NCBI GenBank assembly: GCA_020636005.1
Contig: JACJYR010000003.1
Span: 930,001 to 994,000 of the forward strand
Source of the DNA: Lewinellaceae bacterium
GTDB taxonomy: Bacteria > Bacteroidota > Bacteroidia > Chitinophagales > Saprospiraceae
Reading direction: 5' to 3'
DNA: 64,000 bases
Program-made: the position numbers and the translations under genes
Shown here: positions 16,693 to 27,079 of the stretch, in pieces
Numbering within the stretch: position 1 is the first letter of the stretch
Layout: every line of letters starts with the position of its first letter
The notes under the pieces: model-generated
What the model was told of the DNA's origin: nothing
The model's database searches: none
Seen by the model: the letters and a program-made list of their open reading frames with translations, nothing else

Positions 16693-19578
16693 CTATTCAA
16701 TCACCAGTTTCTTTTCTACCCTCGTCTTGCCCATTTCAAAAACCACCGTGTATGTCCCCGTTTTCAAATAGTACAGCCCGTTTTTTGATTTCCTGAAGGT
16801 GGAAGTTTTTTCCTCCGATTTGCTTTTATCCCGCCACTGCTTTTCAAACATGCGAGCCGATTTTTCCAACACTTCGGCGTGGTACACCGGGAAATTAAGC
16901 CCTTTGTCCACGTGTTCCTGTCCTTCCCAGACTGTCAATCCTTCCGATTGAACCGTGATTTTCAAAGTGCCACCCTCATTTACAAAAACAGGCAGCGCAA
17001 TATCGGGCATGGGCACTTCCTTGCTCCAGGCATTGGGCGCATTGCCCCAATTGTTTTTGTACTTCACCTTTTTTATTTCAAAAACATACAGCGCTTTTTG
17101 CAAAACGGAATCCCGGAGTTGTTGCATTTCGGCTACGTTGGCGAGGTATAAAGAACGGCCGTGGGTAGCCAGCAACAGTTCGTTTTCCCTGGGATGGGCC
17201 ACCAGGTCGTGTACCGGCACGGCAGGCAAATCTTTGTTCATCGCCATGAAATGCTGCCCCCTGTCCAGCGAAATATACAATCCATGATCAGAGCCGGCAT
17301 AGAGCAGGTTTTCGTTGACGGGATCTTCCTTCACCACGTTGACAGGTTCGAGCGGCAGGTCGTCGCCCAGTTGCTGCCAGGTTTCTCCATAGTTTTCCGA
17401 GACAAAAACATAGGGTGTGAAGTCATCCAAACGGTACCCGTTCAGGGAAAGATATACCCGGCTTTCCTTGTATTGCGAAGCCTGGATCCTGCTCACCCAC
17501 AAGCCGGCAGGCAAGCCGGCTGATATGTCCTGCCAATTGACACCGCCGTCCCGGGACACATGCACCCGCCCATCGTCCGACCCGGTATAAAGCAGGCCGA
17601 ACTTAAGAGGGCTTTCGTGGATGGCGGTCAGGGTGCCAAAAGGCACGTCGCCCGCTTTCGGGCCATTGGTCAGGTCGGGCGATAGGGTGTCCCAATCGGT
17701 ACCCTGGTTGAGGGAGCGGAACAGTTTGTTCGCCCCGATGTAAACAATGTCCTGGTTGTGGGCGGACAAATGGATGGGTGTTTGCCAGTTCCATCGAAAG
17801 GGCTGCCCGCCAAGGTCGTGCTTCGGGGTGATCTCCTCGTTTTTACCAGTAGAAATGTCCACCCGGTAATAAAATCCGAATTGGAAGCCAGTGTAAACGG
17901 TATTGTTGTCCCGCGTATCTACAAATACCTGCATACCGTCGCCGCTGAGAATGGACTTGTAAGGGTAATGGCCGGTGGAGTGCCAGCGGTTACTGGCTTC
18001 ATAGGTGCTGGGGCCATACCAGACGCCGTTGTCCTGCAGGCCGCCATAGACATGGTAGGTCGCCTGCATGTCCACGGCCACGGAATAGAACTGGCCCACA
18101 GGCGGGGTGTTGCATTTCACCCAATGCCCGCCATCGTCGTAGCTGATGTTGATGCCGCCGTCGTTGCCCAAAATCAAATGGCCTTCCCTGTCAGGGTCAA
18201 TCCAGAGTGCATGGTGGTCCACATGGACATTATCGCCCCCAATGGACGACCAGGTACGTCCGCCATTGTTGGAAGTTAACACAGGCACGCCATAAATATA
18301 GAGTTTGTCAGCCTTGTTGGGCGCTGCCCGGATTTGGCCGAAGTAATAGCCATAGGAATAATAGAGGTTGTCGAGGAATTCCTCATGGGTCCGGTTCCAG
18401 GTCATCCCACCGTCCACCGAGCGATATACTTCTGCTCCAATGACGGGGGTATCGAAAAGGTTGGTATTGGCGTTGTCCAGGTATTCGGCCAGGGTGGATG
18501 GCAACAGCTTATCGTCCCTGACCATTTGCAGGACTTTTTCGGCCTTGTATTTTTTGGGGAAATCATTGTCTTCCAGGAAGTTGTCCAACAGGCCTTCATC
18601 AATCAACAGGAAATCTTCCTTGCCCATGAGGCGGATCTGTTCTTTGGTAAGCGCTTCCTCCGCTTCCTTTTTTGGGCGCCGGTTTTGGTTGTCAACGATG
18701 GCGTAAAGGATAGTATTCCCATTTTGGCGGGAGGCAGCCAGCCCGATGCGGCCAATGTTTTCACCGGTGGGGAAACCGCTCTTTGCGGTGCTAATTTTCG
18801 TCCAGTTTTCACCGCCGTCCGTACTTTTATAAATGCCCGAGCCTTCGCCTGCTTCTACAAAATCCCAGGCATAGCGCTCCCGGTGCCACATAGCCGCATA
18901 CAGCACATTGGGGTCTTTTGGGTCAATGGCCATGTCAACAGCGCCCGTGCGGTTGTCCACAAAAAGCACCTTGTTCCAGGTGTTTCCGCCATCGGTGGTT
19001 TTATAGACGCCCCGCTCTTCGTTGGGCGAGTACAAATGGCCCAAAGCCGCTACCCAGACCGTATTTGTATCCGTTGGGTGCATCAATACCCGGCCAATGT
19101 GGTGGCTTTCCCCGAGGCCTTTGTATTCCCAGGTTTTACCATCGTCGCTGCTTTTGTAAACGCCCACGCCCGAATAGCTGGAACGGCTGGAATTCGATTC
19201 CCCCGTCCCTACCCACACCACGCCCCGTCCCCAATCTACCGCAATGTCTCCGATGGTCATTACCATTTCATGGTCGAACAGGGGCGCAAAGGACTGGCCG
19301 TTGTTCTCCGTTTTCCAAAGCCCGCCGGATGCGTAGGCCACATAAAAATGGGTGGGGTCAGATGGGGAAACATCTAAATCGGCCACCCGCCCGCTGAACA
19401 CGGAAGGGCCGATGGATTTGAAAGGGACGTTGGAAACCAGTGATTGTTCCTGGAGGGTTTTCCTTGTTTCAAAAGATTGGATGCGTTGATCGGCGGGGGT
19501 GAACTTGGGCAGGTCGTTTTGGCTCCACAACAAACATGAAAGGCCGATCATGGCCAGGGCAATAAGGGACTTGCGCAT
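16693..19578 (-). CDS. secreted sortilin/BNR-type beta-propeller protein
   Basis: The 961-aa protein has a Sec signal (MRKSLIALAMIGLSCLLWSQ) and many Asp-box/BNR repeats of the form S.DGGKTW. Examples are WKTENNGQSF, YKSSDDGKTWEY, YKTTDGGNTW, YRSVDGGMTW and VSRDGGVNW, which form one or two propellers like the VPS10/sortilin family. The C-terminal 150 residues form a small beta domain with no clear T9SS tail. Proteins of this type are often called exosialidase-like or glycosyl-hydrolase-like, but I see no catalytic signature and leave the function open. A TAGCTTTG element (19604-19611 on the complement) suits a promoter. Confidence 0.85.
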   Translation of the reverse strand: MRKSLIALAMIGLSCLLWSQNDLPKFTPADQRIQSFETRKTLQEQSLVSNVPFKSIGPSVFSGRVADLDVSPSDPTHFYVAYASGGLWKTENNGQSFAPLFDHEMVMTIGDIAVDWGRGVVWVGTGESNSSRSSYSGVGVYKSSDDGKTWEYKGLGESHHIGRVLMHPTDTNTVWVAALGHLYSPNEERGVYKTTDGGNTWNKVLFVDNRTGAVDMAIDPKDPNVLYAAMWHRERYAWDFVEAGEGSGIYKSTDGGENWTKISTAKSGFPTGENIGRIGLAASRQNGNTILYAIVDNQNRRPKKEAEEALTKEQIRLMGKEDFLLIDEGLLDNFLEDNDFPKKYKAEKVLQMVRDDKLLPSTLAEYLDNANTNLFDTPVIGAEVYRSVDGGMTWNRTHEEFLDNLYYSYGYYFGQIRAAPNKADKLYIYGVPVLTSNNGGRTWSSIGGDNVHVDHHALWIDPDREGHLILGNDGGINISYDDGGHWVKCNTPPVGQFYSVAVDMQATYHVYGGLQDNGVWYGPSTYEASNRWHSTGHYPYKSILSGDGMQVFVDTRDNNTVYTGFQFGFYYRVDISTGKNEEITPKHDLGGQPFRWNWQTPIHLSAHNQDIVYIGANKLFRSLNQGTDWDTLSPDLTNGPKAGDVPFGTLTAIHESPLKFGLLYTGSDDGRVHVSRDGGVNWQDISAGLPAGLWVSRIQASQYKESRVYLSLNGYRLDDFTPYVFVSENYGETWQQLGDDLPLEPVNVVKEDPVNENLLYAGSDHGLYISLDRGQHFMAMNKDLPAVPVHDLVAHPRENELLLATHGRSLYLANVAEMQQLRDSVLQKALYVFEIKKVKYKNNWGNAPNAWSKEVPMPDIALPVFVNEGGTLKITVQSEGLTVWEGQEHVDKGLNFPVYHAEVLEKSARMFEKQWRDKSKSEEKTSTFRKSKNGLYYLKTGTYTVVFEMGKTRVEKKLVIE

Positions 19579-19603
19579 AAGAAGGGTCTTAGGTGAAAAA
19601 GCA

Positions 19604-19611
19604 CAAAGCTA
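19604..19611 (-). promoter_or_regulatory. -7 element of the sortilin-like gene
   Basis: On the minus strand the sequence reads TAGCTTTG, identical to the mrp -7 box, 25 bases upstream of the start codon at 19578. The -33 box is weak. Confidence 0.45.
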
Positions 19612-19715
19612 AAAATAACTGCCCAAGGTGCCGTTTGTAATTTTTTTCTTGCCAAAGGGAATCCCCGCTACACTGCGAGCCGCCAATCACAAAGAGCTAT
19701 TTCTCCTCTCCGGCC

Positions 19716-21485
19716 CTATTTGCTGATTATCAATTTTCCAACTCCCGCCGGTCTCCCATCCACCCATATTTTCCAGATATACATACCATTTGAAATGCCT
19801 GACAAATTGAAGGAATAACCATGCCCTGAGTTGGGCACTTCCCATTGTCGCACCGCCTGGCCGGTTAAATTGCTGAGCTGAAAGACAAACGAACCCGCCT
19901 TCCAGTCATCAAAAACCAAATGGATGTAATCCGAGGCGGGATTTGGAAGGATTTGAACTCTCCTTGCTGGCCAGGTTTCCCTCGTGCCCACCACCCCCAC
20001 CGTATCTACCGCCACCCAGCGGCAGTGGGTGTCGCTGCCGTATTCGTTGGTCACGGTGAGGCACACATAATAATCGCCCGGTTCGGGAAAAGTGTGCAGC
20101 GGGTTGCGCTCGTTGCTGCCGCTGCCGCCGTCGCCGAAGTCCCAGGCCCAGGTTTCCGGGCGGTAGTAGGAGTTGTCGGAGAAGGCGGCGGCCAGTTCGT
20201 CGGGGAACCAGGTGAAGCCGGCCATGGGGTGGTTGTCTAGTCCCAGCGTGTCGCATGGGCTGCCGTCCAGGGGGCCGAGGCGGTAGTTGGGGAAGTTGGG
20301 GATGGACTTGTCGTTGAAATTTGGCAAGTTGACGGAGTGTTGGGTAAAATAGCTCATTAGCCCCGGCTGGTTGGGTGTATTGATGAGGTGCATGACAGAA
20401 TCCGTGACGGCAGATGCAACATATATTTTCCCGTCCGGCCCCAGTTGTGGAGTCCCAAAAAAGGAATGGAACCCGTCGGTGAGGTGCCCATCGTACACCC
20501 CAACCAATGTTTTGGTAGCCTCGATGTTGGTGGCCCAAAGGTCGAACTGGTAGAGTTTCTTGTTGGTTACAGCGTATAGAAACCTCGAATCGGGCGACAC
20601 GGCCGAGCCGCCGTATAGGAAGCTGGTGTCGTTTAGCACGATGTTCTCCAAATGTGTCAGCTTGCCGGTGCAGCGGTCAAAGTCGTAAATATCAATTTCG
20701 TTCCAAGGGTCGAAGTATAGATCGTGCCGGATATATTTTGAGCCATCGGGTGAGAAAACGGCATTTCCCACAGAGCCTTTTCCAAATGTCACGCCTGGAT
20801 CTATATCTTGTTTCCCCATGTTAATAATCCCTTCCGGTGTCAATAAAAGGGTATACATAAGGTGGGAAGTAATTTCATCCTCTCCCACTAAAATCCACCA
20901 ATCCCTGCCATTTGCATGTTTACAGGCAGTAATTTTTCCGGTCTCTAACGTATCTATAATTAATGGTTCGTTCTTCAATACCACAGCCCCTAAACCATTG
21001 TTTTTGTTCATATCTACAATCGAATAAGCGAGTTCAGGAAAAAAAACATTTAAGCCACCAGGTTCAAAGTCAACGGGTTCGTGAAACACATAATACAAGC
21101 TGTCACTGCCAGGGTCGGGGAGAATCAGTACTGACTGCAAAACGTTTAGGCCAAAATTATATGTCTGAAGTGTAAATTGAATCAAACTAAGGCTGTCCCC
21201 ATTTTCCATAATTTGGTGGGAAGCATCGATAATATGGATGCCGTTGGAATAAAACACTAAATCTCCCTCATAATTGGAAATACAGGCGTTTGCGCTCCTC
21301 ATACTTATTGGTATATCAAATTCTGAAGCGAATTGTTGCCCAGGGTTGAAATTAAAGGTAATTCCGCCCTGCAATGGATGAGGGGCTACACCATTGTAGC
21401 CCAATATCCAAATATTATCATATTTCTGAGCAAAAATGGAATAATTAAAGGTTGCCAAAATAAACAGGCTGAACATCGCTCTCAT
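19716..21485 (-). CDS. T9SS type A secreted protein with propeller and PKD domain
   Basis: A signal peptide (LFILATFNYSIFAQ) is followed by about 380 residues of propeller-like repeats with FSPDGSKYIRHD and SPDSRFLYAV blades. A PKD domain follows (WAWDFGDG, then HTFPEPGDYYVCLTVTN, about 425-490), and then a type A sorting domain (ILPNPASDYIHLVF to GKLIISK). This is a typical surface protein of gliding Bacteroidota. It may bind ligands, but no enzymatic motif is visible. It is same-strand with the GT-C gene upstream. Confidence 0.88.
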   Translation of the reverse strand: MRAMFSLFILATFNYSIFAQKYDNIWILGYNGVAPHPLQGGITFNFNPGQQFASEFDIPISMRSANACISNYEGDLVFYSNGIHIIDASHQIMENGDSLSLIQFTLQTYNFGLNVLQSVLILPDPGSDSLYYVFHEPVDFEPGGLNVFFPELAYSIVDMNKNNGLGAVVLKNEPLIIDTLETGKITACKHANGRDWWILVGEDEITSHLMYTLLLTPEGIINMGKQDIDPGVTFGKGSVGNAVFSPDGSKYIRHDLYFDPWNEIDIYDFDRCTGKLTHLENIVLNDTSFLYGGSAVSPDSRFLYAVTNKKLYQFDLWATNIEATKTLVGVYDGHLTDGFHSFFGTPQLGPDGKIYVASAVTDSVMHLINTPNQPGLMSYFTQHSVNLPNFNDKSIPNFPNYRLGPLDGSPCDTLGLDNHPMAGFTWFPDELAAAFSDNSYYRPETWAWDFGDGGSGSNERNPLHTFPEPGDYYVCLTVTNEYGSDTHCRWVAVDTVGVVGTRETWPARRVQILPNPASDYIHLVFDDWKAGSFVFQLSNLTGQAVRQWEVPNSGHGYSFNLSGISNGMYIWKIWVDGRPAGVGKLIISK

Positions 21486-21534
21486 AATTATGTAATTTAG
21501 AAAGCCAAGGCGGCAACATTACCGCCGAGCATAC

Positions 21535-23016
21535 TCACCGCTCCAAAGCATACAGATAATAATTCTCATTTTTAAGGTTGAAACCATCAAAAGACTTCCA
21601 AAGTCTGGCCGATGGATAGCGGGCAGGATCCAGGGGTTTATCTGTGACGATGACAATGCCGCCTACCTTTTTGAACTGGGCAAACAGCTTTAGTTCCTGT
21701 TCGGGCGGCAGGTAGATTTTTTCCAGCCATTTGAAATAACTGAACGCTTCGCCTTTGGGCAGTTCATAAAACTTCCTGCCGGCATACCCGATGACCGGCG
21801 TGGCGGCAAATTTATTGATGGCCACAATCGGCACGTTGCCAGGGACTTGTGCCTGAATAAACCTGGCAGCGTTTTTTGCCTGGCTGAACGGGTATTGCCA
21901 TTCCTTCAAAAGCGCCATACCACTGTAATAGAGCTGGCACCCAAGTACGGCCACTACGACCACCGTTCTTGCAACGTTCATTGTTGGCGATACAACGGAT
22001 CTCAACTCCAGGCAAATAACAAAAAAGACCAATGCCATGCCCCACTGCCTGACCCCTCCCGGATAGACCCCTGCCCCAAACAAAAAGAAGACTACGGTAA
22101 AAGCCAGCCACGTCCACCAAACTTTTCTCCCTGCCCAAAACAGGTAGGATAGCAGCACCAACACCAGGCAACTCAATATTATCCCGGCTGCCGACACCCC
22201 AAATACGTTGGTATCGGGGATGGCCCCTATCAGGAAGGTGTTGGCCAAATTTCCCTGGAAGGCCGTACCTATGTTTTCCAGCGAAAAAGGGACAGAAGCA
22301 TAGGCCTGCGATAGCGCTTCCTGCTCGCCCCTTGGATAAACGGTTGCCGTAAAAAGCGTTAGCCCCAGCGCCAAACCGCCGAAAATTTGCCACGTTCCGG
22401 TGTCCTTGAACACCACCAGGGGCTTTTTAAAAAAGGAACGATCCAGCAAAAAATAGAAAAACAGGGCGCAGGCTATCATGGCCCCGAACACTTCCGTTTG
22501 GCAGAGCAGCAGCAACACCAGCCCCATTTGAAGGGGCTTTTTCCCCGCCGCCTTTACCAGGATAGTCGCCAGGAAGGCCAGCAACACCACCAGGGCATAG
22601 CCCCTGTTGACCACGCCGTATTCAAAGAAAAGGTAGTAGCCCGGAAGGATGCACGCTTTCAACCAAAGCGGGAGGCGGAATTTGAAAACGAAAATGGCGT
22701 AGGCTGCAATGACCACCGCCGCATGCGCCAGCTGTAAGGTGGCGTCCCCGGCCAGTCCGGTCATGGAGGAAACAGTGGTCCAAATTTTCAGGTAATAATA
22801 CCACAGTGCCGGGTGGCCTTCGTAAAAAAGGGAAGCCGTCAATTGGCCCCAACCCATGTCCCGGGCCATGAGCCAGGCCTGCCATTCGTCTTTCCACATT
22901 TCGTGGTAGCCGAATTTCACGACCAGGAGGGCCAGGGAGCAGGCCCCAAAAATGATCCATTTAAGAAGGTAACCTGATTTGTCGGCGTGGGCAGCGGGTG
23001 CGGGGATGGTCGGCAT
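21535..23016 (-). CDS. GT-C-type integral membrane glycosyltransferase-like protein
   Basis: About ten hydrophobic helices fill residues 15-370, followed by a soluble C-terminal domain of 120 residues. An acidic pair in the first external loop (HEMWKDEWQAW, about 37-47) is where GT-C polyprenyl-phosphate-sugar transferases keep their catalytic Asp/Glu. It probably transfers a sugar from a lipid carrier to an envelope acceptor. It begins 18 bases after the sigma-54 activator gene, so the two are likely co-transcribed. Confidence 0.7.
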   Translation of the reverse strand: MPTIPAPAAHADKSGYLLKWIIFGACSLALLVVKFGYHEMWKDEWQAWLMARDMGWGQLTASLFYEGHPALWYYYLKIWTTVSSMTGLAGDATLQLAHAAVVIAAYAIFVFKFRLPLWLKACILPGYYLFFEYGVVNRGYALVVLLAFLATILVKAAGKKPLQMGLVLLLLCQTEVFGAMIACALFFYFLLDRSFFKKPLVVFKDTGTWQIFGGLALGLTLFTATVYPRGEQEALSQAYASVPFSLENIGTAFQGNLANTFLIGAIPDTNVFGVSAAGIILSCLVLVLLSYLFWAGRKVWWTWLAFTVVFFLFGAGVYPGGVRQWGMALVFFVICLELRSVVSPTMNVARTVVVVAVLGCQLYYSGMALLKEWQYPFSQAKNAARFIQAQVPGNVPIVAINKFAATPVIGYAGRKFYELPKGEAFSYFKWLEKIYLPPEQELKLFAQFKKVGGIVIVTDKPLDPARYPSARLWKSFDGFNLKNENYYLYALER

Positions 23017-23034
23017 TTTATCAGTTTCAATCAG

Positions 23035-24315
23035 TTACTGCAAATCGTATTCTTTGATTTTGCGGTACAGGGTGCGCTCGGAAATGCCCAGGTCGCTGGC
23101 AGCTTCCTTGCGCCTGCCGTGGTGTTTTTTCAGGGCCTTCAGGATGAGGTCTTTTTCCATGTCAATAATATTGAGGCTTTCTTCCACCACTTCTGCCTGG
23201 TGAAAGGGCTTGTCCGGCTGGCCAATGATGATAGGTTTTTGTGAATCACGGGATTCCAGAGGTTCGTTGGCATGTTCGTGGTTTTCAAAAGACCGCTCCG
23301 CCATGGCGGTGGACATGCCGCTTTTGTTGAAAGCGGGATGGTTCAAGGCCCGGTAGCTGCTGGTGTCCGGCATCTGGAGGTCGTTCTGGTTCACCAGCTC
23401 AAAGACCAGGTTTTTCAAGTCGTTGAGGTCGTTTTTCATCTCAAACAGGAACTTGAAGAGTATTTCCCTTTCCTTAAAATTTTCGCCGCCGTACTCGTTG
23501 GTGTCCGGTATCATCGGCAGGTTGCGCTTGCCGATATTGGGTATCATGGACACCAAATCCTCGGCTGAGAGGAGCCTGTTTTCCGACAGGATGGAAATTT
23601 GCTCGGCCACGTTTTTAAGTTCCCGCACGTTGCCCGGCCAGCGGTAGTTTTCCAGCAGGAAGCGGGCCTGCTCGTCCAGCCGCACCGGATCTATGCGGTA
23701 GCGCTCTGCCATGTCGTTGGCAAATTTCCTGAACAGCAGGTAGATGTCCTCCCGCCGCTCGTTGAGGGCCGGCACGTTGATGGGCACGGTGTTCAGGCGG
23801 TAGTAAAGGTCTTCCCTGAACTTGCCTTTCCGCATCCGCTCTTCCAGGTTCACGTTGGTGGCGGCGATCACCCGCACGTCGGTCGTTTGCACCTTGGAGG
23901 AGCCTACCCTGATAAATTCGCCGGATTCCAAAATACGCAGGAGGAAGGCCTGCGTGTCAAGGGGCATTTCAGAGATTTCGTCCAGGAAAATGGTGCCGGT
24001 GTCCGCCGTTTCAAAATAGCCTTTCCGGTCGTTGGTAGCGCCCGTGAAGGCTCCTTTTTCGTGGCCGAAAAGCTCTGAATTAATAGTGCCGGCAGGTATG
24101 GCGCCACAGTTGACAGCGATGAACTGGTTGTGCTTGCGGGCACTGAGCGCATGGATGATTTTTGAAATGTTCTCCTTCCCGACCCCACTTTCACCGGTGA
24201 TGAGCACGGTCAGGTCGGTGGTTGCCACCCTGGCCGCTGTGTCCAGCGCCCTGTCGAGCAGCGGCGAGTTGCCAATGATGCCGAACCGTTGTTTGATGGA
24301 TTGAAGGGAAGACAT
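23035..24315 (-). CDS. sigma-54-dependent transcriptional activator
   Basis: It is a bacterial enhancer-binding protein without a receiver domain. The AAA+ core carries Walker A GESGVGKE (about 41-48), the sigma-54 contact loop GAFTGAT (about 88-94), Walker B GTIFLDEISEMP and the arginine-finger region RKGKFREDLYYRLN. A Fis-type helix-turn-helix ends the protein (GRRKEAASDLGISERTLYRK). A 100-residue linker replaces a conventional sensor. It lies between miaB and the GT-C gene, an order common near miaB in Bacteroidota. Confidence 0.93.
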   Translation of the reverse strand: MSSLQSIKQRFGIIGNSPLLDRALDTAARVATTDLTVLITGESGVGKENISKIIHALSARKHNQFIAVNCGAIPAGTINSELFGHEKGAFTGATNDRKGYFETADTGTIFLDEISEMPLDTQAFLLRILESGEFIRVGSSKVQTTDVRVIAATNVNLEERMRKGKFREDLYYRLNTVPINVPALNERREDIYLLFRKFANDMAERYRIDPVRLDEQARFLLENYRWPGNVRELKNVAEQISILSENRLLSAEDLVSMIPNIGKRNLPMIPDTNEYGGENFKEREILFKFLFEMKNDLNDLKNLVFELVNQNDLQMPDTSSYRALNHPAFNKSGMSTAMAERSFENHEHANEPLESRDSQKPIIIGQPDKPFHQAEVVEESLNIIDMEKDLILKALKKHHGRRKEAASDLGISERTLYRKIKEYDLQ

Positions 24316-24416
24316 GTGTTTGTTGTTTTATGATTGGCGTAAGCCGGACGACTACTGAAAAAATGGGCCTTGTACGTTTTGCGGATGAGTGCAAACCGTA
24401 TCCCGTACACCTGACC

Positions 24417-25847
24417 TCAGCGCTCCACGGCCTCGCCGATAAGGGTGGCGCTGGTGGCATCCTTTATTTTTACCCAGGCATAATCGCCGGGTTGGTAACC
24501 GTTCAATTTGGGGAACACCACCATTTTGTTCTGCGTGTTCCGGCCTTTGAATTCCAGATCGGATTTTTTGGAATCGCCCTCGATGAGCACTTTGAACGTC
24601 TTGCCAATATCTGCCTGGTTGTGCCGGAACGACACCTGGTTTTGCAGGCGTACGATTTCCTGGAGGCGCCGTTTTTTCACCTCCTCTGGAATGTCGTCTT
24701 CGTACTTCCTGGCTGCCATCGTGCCGGGCCTTTCAGAATAGAAAAACATGTACGACATGCTGTAGCTGGCCCACTCGACCATGCTGAGGGTGTCCTGGTG
24801 CTCCGCCTCCGTTTCTGTGCAAAAACCGGTAATGATATCGGAACTGATGGCACATTCCGGGATGATGCGGTAAATGGCCCTTACCCTGTCCATGTACCAC
24901 TCCCGGTCGTAGGTACGGTTCATCAGTTCCAGCACCCGGCTGTTGCCGCTCTGCATTGGCAGGTGGATGTATTTGCAGATGTTTTCGTACTTGGCCATTG
25001 TGTGCAGCACCTCGTCGGTGATGTCTTTTGGATGGGAGGTGGAAAAACGGACCCGCAAATCCGGATGGACGTGGGCGACCATCTCCAACAATTGGGCGAA
25101 AGTGACCACTTTGCCCGTTTCCGGGTTTTCCCATTTATAGCTGTCAACGTTCTGGCCGAGCAGCGTCACTTCCCGGTAGCCCCTTTCAAAGAGGTCTTTT
25201 GCTTCTGCAACAATGCTGAAACAATCCCGGCTGCGCTCCCGCCCACGGGTGAACGGCACCACGCAAAATGAACACATATTGTCGCAGCCCCGCATGATGG
25301 AAATGAAGGCCGTCACACCGTTGCCGTCCAGCCGAAGGGGGCTGATGTCGGCGTAAGTTTCCTCCCTGGACAGGAATACGTTCACGCCCTTTTCGCCTTC
25401 TTCGGCCCCGGCGACGAGGTTGGGCAGGTCACGGTAGGAATCGGGGCCGATGACCATATCCACCAGTTTTTCTTCTTCGAGGAATTTGCTCTTCAGGCGC
25501 TCGGCCATGCAGCCCAAAACGCCGACCATCGTGCCGGGCCGGTTCCTTTTCATTTTGTCGAAAATGCGTAGGCGTTTGCGGACGGTCTCTTCCGCCTTTT
25601 CCCGGATGGAGCAGGTATTTATTAAAATCAGGTCAGCGATTTCCATGTTCCGGGTAGGCTGGAAACCCACCTCGGAGAGTATGCTGGCCACGATTTCGCT
25701 GTCGCTGAAATTCATCTGGCAGCCATAGCTTTCTATGTAAAAATGACGGCCAGCCCCGCCGGCAGTTTCTTTGAAAAAAACCTCGCCCTGCTTGCTTTCG
25801 TCCATCTCTTTGCCAATGCCCGTCAGTGTAGGATTGTTGTCGTACAT
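24417..25847 (-). CDS. miaB: tRNA-2-methylthio-N6-dimethylallyladenosine synthase
   Basis: MiaB is a radical-SAM methylthiotransferase that modifies A37 of tRNAs reading UNN codons. The N-terminal cluster cysteines are in YGCQMNFSDSE, INTCSIREKAEE and GVLGCMAER. The radical-SAM cysteines are in RGCDNMCSFCVVPFTRGRER, and a TRAM domain ends the protein (about 405-470). The 476-aa length is normal. It is probably the first gene of miaB - sigma-54 activator - GT-C. Confidence 0.96.
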   Translation of the reverse strand: MYDNNPTLTGIGKEMDESKQGEVFFKETAGGAGRHFYIESYGCQMNFSDSEIVASILSEVGFQPTRNMEIADLILINTCSIREKAEETVRKRLRIFDKMKRNRPGTMVGVLGCMAERLKSKFLEEEKLVDMVIGPDSYRDLPNLVAGAEEGEKGVNVFLSREETYADISPLRLDGNGVTAFISIMRGCDNMCSFCVVPFTRGRERSRDCFSIVAEAKDLFERGYREVTLLGQNVDSYKWENPETGKVVTFAQLLEMVAHVHPDLRVRFSTSHPKDITDEVLHTMAKYENICKYIHLPMQSGNSRVLELMNRTYDREWYMDRVRAIYRIIPECAISSDIITGFCTETEAEHQDTLSMVEWASYSMSYMFFYSERPGTMAARKYEDDIPEEVKKRRLQEIVRLQNQVSFRHNQADIGKTFKVLIEGDSKKSDLEFKGRNTQNKMVVFPKLNGYQPGDYAWVKIKDATSATLIGEAVER

Positions 25848-25990
25848 AATTAACCAAAAATTTAGGGCGGCAAAGATAACTTATTTTAAAAGAGCCGTGA
25901 CAAAATGGCAGGTGGAAGTTGCCCAAGTGATTGGAAATTGTTGGAGGCGTTGGAAATTGCTGGCGGGGCTGTTTCGGATAAAGCCTCCGC

Positions 25991-27049
25991 TCAGAAAAGG
26001 CTAAGCTGCGGGTTTTTCATTTGTTCGTGCAGTTCCAGGTTGTACGGCGGCGTTTCTTTTCCCTCAAAAAACTTCTTCCTCGCCAGATGGAACTGGCTCC
26101 TGAATATTTCTGCAAACTGCCCCTCCCCTCTCATCCTGCGCCCAAACTGGCTGTCGTTCAGGCTGCCGCCGTGGTTGGCTTTTATCTTGTTCATCACCTT
26201 CTCGGCACGGTCGGGAAAATTTTTGCGCAGCCAGTCTTCAAAAATGACGGCCACATCGCCGTTCAGCCGCACCGACGTGTAGCCCATCGAACGGGCACCG
26301 AGTTTGGAAGTCCATTCTGCTACTTTGAACACTTCGTGGTCGTTGATGCTGGGGATGACCGGGGCGAACATCACATTCACCGGGATGCCCTGCGCCGACA
26401 GCTTTTCGATGGTAAAAAGGCGGCTCTGCACACTGGCCGTGCGGGGTTCCAGCACACGCCGCAAGTCTTCATCGAGCGTGGTCACGGAAATGGAAACGTG
26501 TACCAGGTGGTTGTCCGCCATTTTTTTCAAAATGTCAATGTCCCGCAGGATGAGGCTGTTTTTGGTGATGATGCCGACCGGGTGGCGGTATTTCCAGAGA
26601 ACTTCAAGGATGGAACGGGTGATTTCCAGTTTCTTTTCGATGGGCTGGTAGCAGTCGGTGTTGCCGGAAAGCATGAGCGGCGAGGCTTTCCAGTTGGGAT
26701 GTTTTATCTTTTGCTCCACCAGTTCGGCGGCGTTCTTTTTCACCAGTATTTTTTGTTCAAAATCGGTGCCTGCGCTGTAGCCCCAATAGTTGTGGGTGTT
26801 GCGGGCGTAGCAGTAAATGCAGCCATGCTCGCAGCCCTGGTAGGGGTTCAGCGACCAATCGAGGGGTATGTCGGGGCTGTCCACCTTGTTGAGCATCGTT
26901 TTGGGGAAAACGTCTATGTACTCTGTGGTGAGCTTTTCGTCATCGTCCAGGGAAACCGTGGGGTCACTGTCATAAACATGCTGGTCAAAACGGTTGGGTG
27001 GGTTGATTTGGGCGCCCCTGCCCTTCAGGTATGCGGGTTGTCCGGTCAT
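25991..27049 (-). CDS. PA0069-family radical SAM protein
   Basis: The radical SAM cluster motif is CEHGCIYCYAR (about 63-73 from the chosen start), preceded by SLNPYQG, which together mark the PA0069/SPL-like family. Substrate and product are unknown. Later conserved blocks include MLSGNTDCYQPIE and TKNSLILRDID. I use the ATG at 27049 (MTGQPAYLKGRGAQ), since family members begin with the KGRGAQ.N segment and the upstream bases are A/T-rich promoter-like DNA. Confidence 0.9.
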   Translation of the reverse strand: MTGQPAYLKGRGAQINPPNRFDQHVYDSDPTVSLDDDEKLTTEYIDVFPKTMLNKVDSPDIPLDWSLNPYQGCEHGCIYCYARNTHNYWGYSAGTDFEQKILVKKNAAELVEQKIKHPNWKASPLMLSGNTDCYQPIEKKLEITRSILEVLWKYRHPVGIITKNSLILRDIDILKKMADNHLVHVSISVTTLDEDLRRVLEPRTASVQSRLFTIEKLSAQGIPVNVMFAPVIPSINDHEVFKVAEWTSKLGARSMGYTSVRLNGDVAVIFEDWLRKNFPDRAEKVMNKIKANHGGSLNDSQFGRRMRGEGQFAEIFRSQFHLARKKFFEGKETPPYNLELHEQMKNPQLSLF

Positions 27050-27079
27050 GGATTTTATTTTAAACAAATAGTTTGTCAA

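Noticed and set aside
18334..19377. Plus-strand 347-aa frame opposite the sortilin-like gene
   Set aside because: It is antisense to BNR repeats with no independent domain or start signal.
16693..19578. Calling the BNR protein a sialidase
   Set aside because: Asp-box repeats alone are structural; I see no sialidase Arg triad or FRIP motif.
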